Translations under genes and position numbers: made by a program | In this document: positions 54,061 to 62,692 of the stretch, in pieces | How the letters are laid out: each line of letters opens with the position of its first letter | How positions within the stretch are numbered: position 1 is the stretch's first letter | The notes under the pieces: generated by a model | Told to the model about the DNA's origin: nothing | The model's database searches: none | The model's input: the letters and a program-made list of their open reading frames with translations, nothing else | Source of the DNA: Lactifluus volemus | Lineage: Eukaryota; Basidiomycota; Agaricomycetes; Russulales; Russulaceae | DNA: 64,000 bases | Direction: 5' to 3' | Assembly: GCA_022376515.1 (NCBI GenBank) | Contig: WTXI01000035.1 | Span: 62,001 to 126,000, forward strand

Positions 54061-54852
54061 ACCGGGGTGCATGATGCCCATGCAGAGTACGCAGATGATG
54101 GTATGAGTGATAATGATGTTGTGCCAGCGTGAGATAGAGCATCGGCCAGAAACGCCCGAGTCGTGGTCCAGCATAGCCTGAGAGTCTGGCTGCCTCACTG
54201 TTGATGCGTGATGCATGAAATATTTGAAATAAGGAAGACGAGAACGACAACTTGAAGCACTACCCAGAGCAACAGGCATCTGCATCTGCATCTGCATCTG
54301 CATGGCTCTTCTGGAGATACTACTGCTGTGGCGCTTTTGACTCCCGCCTCGCCTCACACTGACGGACCGATTTCAACTGTGCGTCTATGGACTGTTCAAC
54401 ACGCATCCACACCGCACACGCGGTCGCCAAATCCACTCCCAACATTTTATCTTCGAAACGGGACCGGTAAATGCGCTCGCCGTGCTCGACGGCGGCAGCT
54501 AGTTGTGCGAGGATATCCGGATCGACACGGTGCAGCTGGCCAATTTCGATTTATTTATTTAGTAGCGGCGTGTTCAAGGAGTTTACCGTTAGCTGTCCAA
54601 GACGTACGCCGCTAAGAATATGCGTGGAGTACAGGTGAGTTCATTTCGTACTGTATTTTGGCTAACTGCGGCAAACTGCGTGGCCGTGTCAAGGCATAAC
54701 GAAAACAAGCCGTGATTAATGATAACAATGAATGTCATGACGGTATACAGTATACTCAGTGCACTCTGATGCTTAGAAAATCTCTGGGAAAAGCCCAAGC
54801 CCTGCAGAGTCTGAACTATAGCTTTGACAACCGTGACCAATCCATTACCCAA
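54061..54852. other. Spacer with dispersed repeat copy at 54400-54600
   Basis: 54400-54600 is the partner of 3560-3830. A short GCATCT run lies near 54278. No gene recognised. Confidence 0.35.
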
Positions 54853-55400
54853 CTACGGTCCGGCGGTACTACTAGTAGTAGGAACCTGTGATACGTTGAA
54901 TTTTGGCTTGAAGTTTGGGGCGAAGACGGCGGACTCGGGCCCGGTGAAGAATTTCCGATTGATGTTGGAGCAACAATTAATGAGGCAGTCTATCTGGCCC
55001 TGGCATCGGTCGCCGCATATTTTGCCGCATGTCTTATCGTTGCAATCGCAGGTAAAATTCGAAGGTATAGTAATAACTGGATCTCCGTTTGGAAGAGTTG
55101 CATTATCGCGAATTCAGTTGTATATGGAGGGCTTGCGGACCTCGGCGGTCGAGCTAGGGCTAGAGCTCGTTTGGGTGGGAAAACCTGACACAGTCCTCGG
55201 GAGAATGGGAGGCGCGCCTTGGGAAGCGGTGGTGATGAAGGCCTGGTCGAGCAGGTCAGATTAGTCAGCGCTGGATCCGCAACGAGCGTACCCGTAGTAT
55301 TATTCTGGTTCAGCTCACCCTCGTTGAAGTTGCCACCAGTCGGCACAGCCGATGCAGCGAGGGGAACAAAAAGAGCAGTCAAGTATATGAAGAACAACAT
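54853..55400 (-). pseudogene. Small secreted cysteine-rich protein, copy E, broken
   Basis: The signal-peptide exon (MLFFIYLTALFVPLAASAVP) and the C-terminal domain (FTCDCNDKTCGKICGDRC, then IDCLINCCSNINRKFF) are both preserved. However, one extra G before the family intron shifts the frame after splicing, and the conserved SNWSRDNT reads YN-stop-IRDN (TGG changed to TGA). So it cannot make the family protein. The C-terminal frame runs to a TAG at 54853. It shows that the cysteine domain is older than the breaks. Confidence 0.65.
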
Positions 55401-55513
55401 CGTAGTCAAGGGTGTAGTAAGGTGATAAATGTTTGGGGGAGGACCAGCCTGTCGAGTGTTTCACCGTGTGTGGTTGGAGGAGAATGTGCGAGCGACCTCA
55501 GGTTGACTAGATA

Positions 55514-55566
55514 CTAGAAACCTCATTGGACGACGACGACGAAAACCATATAGGAGGTATACACAC
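55514..55566 (-). other. 5'-UTR intron remnant of copy E
   Basis: GTGTGTATACCTCCTATATGG ends in GGTTTCTAG. It is 53 nt, with the centre shortened relative to the other copies. Confidence 0.4.
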
Positions 55567-56158
55567 TAATAAGCAGAAGGAAGTACATAGAGTCGGGTTT
55601 GAGGCTCGGAACGAAGAACGAGGCGACTCGGATAACGAGATGAAAACGAGAGTCTGAGGGGCAATTAGATTGTCCTTACATTTGTTGCGAAGTATTTAAG
55701 CTGGTATCGTAACTAGCAGTAGACCAAAAATTTATGATGTGAAGCAATTAAGATGAACGGTATAACGACGAAGACAGAGCCCTCGGCTCTGTTGCAGCCA
55801 GAGCGGCTGCTCGATCTCCGCGTGAGGTGACGACTTCGTCACCTACACAAAAACTAATTTAACAAATAAAAAAATTGGGTCTCTATGCGAAAGATGAAAT
55901 GGAATCGTAGTTGACGGTCGTGGGCGATTTGTCCCAACGGGGAGCGTTTGTTGTCCACGCCAGGTCACCCTCCGGGGGCCGCCTGTAACACTGGCTGTCC
56001 CTTCCGCGTCCTCTATCATCTGTTCCTAAAATTCCCCAGAAGTGAATGAGAAAAAAAAAAAAAGCTTAAAAGGTTCGGAAAATGAGGCCGAGCAGGTCAT
56101 TGGTGGTTTATGTTGAAAGATTACGACCAGTAACAGGTGCAGCGATAAAATCTGAGGT
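55567..56158. other. Spacer with hairpin cluster
   Basis: Three short hairpins follow each other: AGAGCCCTCGGCTCT (55776-55790), GCAGCCAGAGCGGCTGC (55794-55810) and GGTGACGACTTCGTCACC (55826-55843). They resemble those at 38.1-38.7 kb. No gene recognised. Confidence 0.4.
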
Positions 56159-56302
56159 CAGATAAGATAACGCTAAGTAGATAGTGCTCGTCAATTCCAA
56201 ATAAGGAACATGGTGATGTAAGCAGATACCCACTTCGAGTGTATTCACCATGTTCCTTATTTGGAATTGACGAGCACTATCTACTTAGCGTTATCTTATC
56301 TG
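56159..56302. repeat. Perfect 58-bp inverted repeat with 28-nt loop
   Basis: Arms 56159-56216 and 56245-56302 are exact reverse complements, starting CAGATAAGATAACGCTAAG. It lies 80 bases beyond the stop of the Helitron helicase gene. It may be a foldback MITE or the terminal hairpin region of the Helitron. Confidence 0.9.
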
Positions 56303-56381
56303 CGCCCCCAAACCCCCGCCGTCGTCGCAAAGTGATCCTTTTTCATGTTCCACTATCTAACAACACTAAATATATAGTACA

Positions 56382-57873
56382 TCAGTTTCTCAATAATACT
56401 TCTTCATACACAATATTCATAGTTTTTCCATCCCGCACATCTTCAGCCCAGATCGCCTTGATATTAGACACACTCGTCACCCTTGAAACAGCAACATAGA
56501 ACTGCCCATGTGTAAACACAGGACTTCTAAGATCCAGCCCCACATGCTTCACTGACTGCCCTTGAGACTTGTTGATCGTCATTGCAAAGCAAAGCCGCAC
56601 AGGGAACTGTCTTCGTATAAACTTGAATGAACATTGATCCTCTGTTGGTTGGTTGAAAATCCTTGGAATGAAGACCTTCTCTCCTGCATGCTCTCCAGTA
56701 ATCAGCTCCACCTCTAGCACCCTATTCCTATATCTTGTCACAATTCCTCGGCTTCCATTGCAGACCCCATGTGCTGTATCAAGGTTTCTGAGAACCATAA
56801 TAGGGCAGCCAGGTTTCAGTGCCAGCTTCGCCAGTGGGAGCCCAGAGCAGTTGAATTTGTTTAAGCACTCAACAGGGTAGTCAAGCATGGAGTTGTTGTC
56901 TTCACCACTTTGCTCTGTAGTTGGGATATAGTCCGCACTGTGAAAAACCTGAGCCTGGCCAGGAAACCTTTGAAGTACTGCCTCATTCAGACGGTCCACT
57001 TCCTCATTTGTGGTAGAGAGGATGGTGCGCTCAGAGAAGTAGTCGCGAGGCTGAGAGATATTTGAAGTGCGAATGTTAGGATAGATGGTGTTAATAAGGG
57101 AATCCGTGGTATTCTCCTGACACTTGAAGTGCTCTGGCAAAGGTAGACTGCCCCCCTCATCCGTGTGCTTGCCCTGACCAACCTCTAGCTGCCATTTAGC
57201 AAAGGCTTGCTCCACATCAATGTTGGTGTTGAGACGCATGTTCTGATGAAGACGCAAAACAGTCATAGACCTCCACACAACAGATTTCTGGATGCAGGCC
57301 CCAACAACTTGTGCACGCGATCCTTTAACAATCACAGGGAGGATCTGCTGAAAGTCGCCACCAAAAACAAAGGTAAGGCCCCCAAAAGGCTTGTCAGAGT
57401 CGCAGATGTCTTTGAATGAGCGGTCTACTGTCTCAAAAATATGACGATGCTGCATTGGCGCCTCATCCCAGATCACCAAGTCAGTGAGTCGGATTAACTC
57501 TGCCAAATGGGAGTTTTTAGGGATATCACAGAAAGTGGACTCATGGCAAGGGATGGGGATCTTGAAGCAAGAGTGTGCTGTGCGCCCACCTTGAAGAAGA
57601 AGGGCAGCAATCCCAGAGGATGCAACACAGAGCACAATCTTCCCTTGGGAGCGCAAGTGGTAGCAGAGGGTGTTGTAAAGGTAAGTCTTGCCAGTGCCTC
57701 CAGGCCCATGAAGAAAGAAGATCTCCCCTGTTTTGGTAGTAACAGCTGAAGAGATCTTCTCAAAGGCAGTGTGCTGATCAGGATTGAGGTTGGCAATATG
57801 TTCAGCTGCCCGCTGAGCCTGGTCATCAAGGTTGTATAGGCGTTGCTCTGCAATAAGGCAGTTGCCAAATATA
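56382..57873 (-). pseudogene. Helitron Pif1-type helicase, C-terminal part
   Basis: Minus-strand frame from about 57873 with Walker A FFLHGPGGTGKTYLYN, Walker B LVIWDEAPMQHR, GGDFQQILPV, and C-terminal NGSRGIVTRY and FAMTINKSQGQSVKHVGLDL with YVAVSRVTS. This is the 5'-3' superfamily-1B helicase half of the RepHel protein that rolling-circle Helitrons use. The frame is interrupted at 57873 by the CATCAG element and resumes at 62067. Taking the element out with one TA leaves DWGV-IFGNCLIAEQRLYN in one open frame. The Rep nuclease half is not in the window. Confidence 0.85.
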
Positions 57874-58135
57874 CATCAGGAAAATCCAGAAAAAACTTAG
57901 TCGGCTTAACTAGCTTATTTCATTTTTAAGCCTGTCAAGTTGCTCAAGCTGCTTATTTTTTACTTAGAAAATGAGTATGTACAACAAGTAAGAGTCTGTT
58001 CGGCAGCCATAATCTCGGATTATAAGCTAGATTATATGTGCCAAATGAGATAATCCTGATTCTGACTCTTTTGTGTGGCGTGGTGTGACACAAAAGTTGT
58101 CACACCACTCACTGTCTGTCAATAACGTCGTGTTG

Positions 58136-59269
58136 ATGGTCAAACGCGCGACTCAGAGTGCTAGCTGGGATGAGGGTGATGAAGAAATCCTTCTCGAATT
58201 TCTTGAGACATCTCTTCCTTCAGCTGGTGATGGAGTAAACTTCAAACAGGCAACCTGGAATGCCGCTGCAGAACATATGATTCCTTTCAATACGAGGGGC
58301 GGTGTGAAGACAGCCAAAGCTTGTAAGAACAAGTTTTCGCGAGTATGTACTACTAGCCCCCCTCTTTCATTGTGAAACTGACCTCAAACTAGCTGAAAGA
58401 ACTCTATTTCGTTGTCACCGCGCTAAAGGAGCAATCAGGTTTCAAGTGGGATGAGAAGAAAGGTGCAGATATCAAGCTGGAATCGCAGTCGGTGTGGGAA
58501 GCATACATTCAGGTGAGTTCAATTTGAAGCTCAAGGCAAGCTTCAAATAACATGGAACTAGGCACATCCAAAGGCATCGCTATTTCGTTCGAAAGGTTGG
58601 CGCCATCTAGAGCGTATGCGCCCTCTTATGCCCACAACTGCGAAGGGTGTCAATGTATTTCGTGCAAGTGTAGGCCATCATACCCCTGCTATCTCAACTG
58701 AACTCGAGGGCGATGGTGACGACGACGAAGGCAATGGCAAGGGTGATGACGAAGGCATGGCCAAATCACCCATTCCCTGGTCACGAACGCCTTCGCTGAA
58801 AGGCCACTCTCCTGCTCCATTGGATGATGACCCTCCTACCCCATCCGAATCTAGCTTCGCTCCTGGCCTCAAACGCAAGTACTCCGCTTTTTCAGCCATT
58901 TCGTCGGCTGCCGCATCGATGCGCTCAACACCCTCCGCAAGCACTGGACCCAAACGAGCACGCAAGGAGGTCACTGGACCTGTAGCGTTGCAGGGGCTCT
59001 CAGCCGAGCTTTCTACATTTGGCCAAACTTTCCTTGAAGGCGTCGCATTGGTTGCACCACCAGTACCCTCCAGTTCACTCGCACCATCACCTTCACGAAA
59101 GACCAAGGCGATTCAACGTGCACAGGAGTTAGAGGATGAGCTGGATGATGATAAATTGGCTGCATTGATTCGGGTTTTTCAGACTGATGTGAATGCGGCA
59201 GATGCATACTTGGTACTCAAGAGAGATGGCCTCCAGAGGGCATGGATTGCGTCAACGCTCGGTATCTAG
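58136..59269 (+). CDS. Myb/SANT-like DNA-binding protein of PIF/Harbinger element
   Basis: Three exons (58136-58342, 58393-58512, 58562-59269) join in frame to 344 residues. The N-terminal third fits the Myb/SANT-like domain of fungal and plant Harbingers: ASWDEGDEEILLEFLET, FKQATWNAAAEHM, KTAKACKNKFSR, LKELYFVVTALKEQSGFKWD. The C-terminal half is low-complexity, with an acidic Gly/Asp run and Ser/Pro-rich parts, ending in a helical DKLAALIRVFQTDVNAADAY stretch. In this superfamily the Myb-like partner brings the transposase to the ends and the nucleus. The gene is intact here and is convergent with the transposase, stops only about 9 bases apart. Confidence 0.85.
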
Positions 59270-59277
59270 ATTTGTAT

Positions 59278-60578
59278 CTATTCTAATACATCATACCTTC
59301 CGCTTTCGAGCGCTATCTGATAGCTCTCCCACATCGCTTGTGCAATCTCGTCCCTTCTCATCCTCGCGCGAGCTTTCTCTGCTGTTCCTGCAGGTCCAGG
59401 AGCTAGGTCACCAGTGAATCCAGGGTTGAGATCCTGATTGTCGTCATCAAACTCGAGAATTTCGTCGACGTCATGGATGCGAATGAAGTTGTGAACAGCA
59501 CCGAGCGCGGGGGGAATGTATGCCTGTATGGCCAAGCTGTATTCTGCAGGGTGTGAGAGAATGCCAAAGCGCCTTTTAAGGATTCCGAATATCCTTTCGA
59601 CGGCATTCCAGCGGATGCATGCCGGAGGTTGTACAGCTCCTCTCGATTAACAGGTCTGCGGAAATTGGCTGAGTGAATTCATGGAGACTTGTGAGACTCT
59701 CACCTGATGGATGCACGCCCCCATTCCGCAAGATGATAGCGAACGCCTCGATATGGAATCAGTAGCGCGTCGCATGCACCAAAACCAGCGTCAGCGAGAT
59801 AGTATCTCCCTTCAGGGATAGAGAGATCACTCCGACGTGCATCATCATATAATGCGGCATCAGCGGCTGAACCATCCCACCCACTGAGTATGTATTGGAA
59901 GCGCAGATCAAAACTGCAGCACGCGAGGCAGTTCTGGGATACGCCTCCCTTCCGATTTCGAGCTGTTTGCCTTTCGAGTAGAGATGGGCAACAGTTGACA
60001 TGAGTTCCATCCATGGCTCCCAGCGCGCCATAAAAAAACGGATAGAATTTGGGATTGTCTTTTATCTCGTCAGGCGTGGGTGAGGTCGCGGAGGGTAGAT
60101 ACACGTATTTTGTATAGAAGGGTGGAGAGGATAGTGCTGTGAGAATCGTTCGAAAGCATCTGTTGAATGGTTATGAGCCTTCCTACATAGCTTTGTCTGA
60201 GTGGACTCACTTGGAAATGGTCTCATTAGAATGCTGGAAACGCTCACCAAGGTGCCGGATGGACAATCCGGTGACAGAGGCATACAAGAAGATGGCCAGT
60301 TGCTCCTCAAGGGACACATACTTTGATGGCCCCAAGCCAATCCCCTCGAGCTCAAGGACCAACTGGCGGAACACAGGGACACGCATACCTAGTTCTGTGT
60401 GCATTCGCCCCGGGTGTCCATACAACAGCTCCAGCACCCAACCTTCACCGGTCAGAATTGAAGTATGATATGCTAATTTTGCATAAAGAGGTTGTGAAAA
60501 AGTGATGGCCCCAGTAATAAGAGTGTATACAAAGATACCAGCTGCTTGGATCGCGCGACGACGTTGTTGTTCGGCCAT
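59278..60578 (-). pseudogene. PIF/Harbinger DDE transposase (DDE_Tnp_4 type), one frameshift
   Basis: Exons 60211-60578, 59704-60159 and 59278-59655 with clean GT..AG introns of 51 and 48 nt. The catalytic triad is visible: first D in GALGAMDGTHVNCCP, second D in YYLADAGFG, and E in NAVERIFGILKRRFG. An HTH-like N-terminus (LEEQLAIFLYASVTGLSIRH) precedes them. The three exons add to 1202 bases, one short of a multiple of three; the shift falls between YNLRHA and WNAVERIFG near 59615. If this is real, the copy depends on another transposase; if it is a read error, the element is complete. Confidence 0.85.
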
Positions 60579-60849
60579 ACTGACAGAGAAAATTTTCTTG
60601 CCTGTCACGCTACTACTTCTGGACTGTCACGGTGAAATTAAGTCGCACATATAATCTAGCTTATAATCCGAGATTATGGCTGCCGAACAGACTCTAAGCA
60701 AATCAAGGCCAAAGATAAGCACATTAAGTAATTAAGATGTGTAAGACACTTAAGACAAGCAAAACAGAAATAAAAAATTAATTTATGTAATTTAACTAAA
60801 GTCCGAAAAAAAATATGCTAAGTCGCGACTCGCGAAATTTTCGCTAAGT

Positions 60850-61800
60850 CGTTACAGTGGGTGTATTATTTACTACTGTTTGCACAATGTTGATTTTCGT
60901 GCCTCTCGAGTCTGCCGCCCCTTTCCATCTCTTCCTCTATCCCGCTCCGTCGTTGTCTGCCTCGCCCCAACACGTCCCACCGCTGCCTCCTCCGCGTCCC
61001 CTCCTTCTCTGCCCCTGCCCCTGCCTCCTTCTCTGCCTCCCTCTCTGCCTCCCTCTCTGGCTCTGGCTCTGGCTCTTGTTCTGGCTCTGCCTCTTCGCGT
61101 CGTCATGCGCCTCCTGTGCCCGCGCCTCCCCCACCGCTTTTGTTTCCTCTTGGATCCACTGCCAATGTGAGGCAGTCTACGTTGTCGCGCTGCCTGCGCC
61201 GACGTCCTGGTACGTTATCACGCTGCCTGCCCCGCCTCAACGCGAACTGACTTTTTTTCTTTTTTTTCGTCGCCTCCTCCTCCTTTACTACCTCCTCCCG
61301 CGCTGCCGCCTCTGCTGCCTGGACCACCACCCCCTGCGCCTCCTCCTCCTACGTCTCGCGCCTCCTCCCGTGCCTCCTCCCGCGCCTCCCGTGCCTCCTC
61401 CCACGTCCCGCGCGTTCTCCTGCGCTTCCTCCTGCGCTTCCTCGTCCCGCGCGCCTCGCCTCCTCCCACGCGCCTCGCCTCCTCCCGCGCGTTCTCTCTC
61501 GCCTCCCATGCGCCTCGCCTCCGCCCGCGCGTTCTCTCGTGCCTTCCACGCCCCTCGCCTCCTCCCGCGCGTTCTCTCGTGCCTTCCACGCCCCTCGCCT
61601 CCTCCCGCGCGTTCTCTCGCGCCTCCCACGCCCCGCGCCCCCTCCCGCGCCCCCTCCCGCGCCTCCCGCGGCCTCCTCCCACGCCTCCACCACCACCACC
61701 ACCACCACCACCACCTCCCTGTGGCCCTGCAGCCCCCACCCCTGCCAGGGCTGTTCCACCAAGGCTGGTGGAACCATTGTCTCCTGTACATAGTCATGTT
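60850..61800. repeat. CCN-rich module of TIR element 2, inverse of the element 1 module
   Basis: The left end, with GATTTTCGTGCCTCTCG and TTTACTACTGTTTGC, is the reverse complement of sequence at 9000-9060 in element 1. About 61150-61260 matches the inverted ~100-bp unit of 7850-7940. Between 61370 and 61690 CGCCTCCTCCCGCGCGTTCTC-like 40-bp units are tandemly repeated, and a CCA run lies at 61686-61713. The long proline/arginine frames here are composition artefacts. Confidence 0.6.
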
Positions 61801-62066
61801 GTAGTTTAGCTCAATATATGATTTTTATTGCCCTAAATCTGTGTGCTTGAAAACTTTTGGTAAGCACAGATCTAAGCTGCCATTTAAGTGAACTAAGCCC
61901 AAAATAAGCATCAATAAGCCCTGGCTAAGTCAAATTAAGGAGAAGACCTAGCTTAGCCTAAGCATGGCCAGCTTAGAGACATTTTGCTTAAAAGTGCTTA
62001 GAAGTGTTGTTAAGTCATATTAAGCATGCTCAAGTGCTGTTAAGAAAAACTCAGATTTTCCTGATG

Positions 62067-62586
62067 TAACTCCCCAGTCACCAACAATCTGTGGCATTCC
62101 AGGCCAACAATGGACAGGATCTTTGCGAGCGCGAGTGAGAAGCTGATGGATAAGGTAAACACCATAGTCTTGCACCTGTGCTTCAGATGGATCTGAAAAA
62201 AGTACAGCATTGATACGCTGTAGCTCGCGTTTGAGGTCGTCACAGATGTATGGCCAAAAGGTGTCCCACAGTGCCGCTGGATCAGCAGGAGAGCAGTCAC
62301 AGAGAATTGTGACAAAAAGGCGACGAAGCTGTTTGCCTGTTTGCATGTGCCTTGCCTCTTCCAAGCATTGACGCCACTCTTGATCATCCTCTAAGAGGCC
62401 ACATGCAATACAGGCTTCTCTAAAAGATGGGTAGACGGTGCCCTCAAATGTGTAGAGGTCACTCCAGTCAGTGGCACCCTTGACAGTGGTAAGAAGAAGA
62501 CGCAAGTAAAAGCGCTCTCCAGAAGTGGGATGGGCATGATACAGTGACTCCAAAAACCCTTTCAATGTTTGCCCAAATTGTGGCAT
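62067..62586 (-). pseudogene. Helitron helicase gene, part upstream of the insertion
   Basis: The frame reads SGERFYLRLLLTTVKGATDW, then YPSFREACIACGLLEDDQEW, LFVTILCDCSPADPAALWDT and KDPVHCWPGMPQIVGDWG. This is the linker between the Rep nuclease and the Pif1 helicase in Helitron proteins. It continues into 57873 once the CATCAG element is removed. Its own upstream end (about 62590) stops near the Tc1/mariner element, and no Rep domain follows within the window. Confidence 0.8.
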
Positions 62587-62692
62587 ATGATGTGTGACAC
62601 ATCAAGGGGTGGGAATGTCGCCTAGCTATTGCTGAGACAAAAATAGTAATGGTTCCTGGCTACAAATGTGTTCCTAGATCATATGATTCGGA

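Larger units (their letters stand above)
57992..60694. mobile_element. PIF/Harbinger transposon with TAA target duplication
   Basis: Terminal inverted repeats starting GAGTCTGTTCGGCAGCC are identical over 49 bases (57992-58040 and 60646-60694), and TAA lies at both flanks (57989-57991, 60695-60697). It carries two convergent genes, a Myb/SANT-like protein and a DDE transposase, the usual Harbinger pair. The perfect ends suggest recent movement. Confidence 0.92.
57874..62066. mobile_element. TIR element 2 with CATCAG ends, inserted in the Helitron gene
   Basis: Ends CATCAGGAAAATCCAGAA (57874) and its inverted relative at 62066 share 13 exact bases, then diverge. TA flanks both sides (57872-57873, 62067-62068). 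Subterminal AAGCACTTTTAAG/TTAAGCxTGCTCAAG-type units occur at both ends. Inside are a whole PIF/Harbinger element and a Pro-codon-rich module (60850-61800) related in inverse orientation to the GGN module of element 1. Without the Harbinger insert it is about 1.5 kb. No transposase of its own is seen. Confidence 0.8.

Noticed and set aside
60857..61804. 315-residue proline/arginine-rich frame and its minus-strand glycine-rich counterparts
   Set aside because: Tandem CCTCCCGCGC units keep all phases open; no domain, and it lies inside a transposon.
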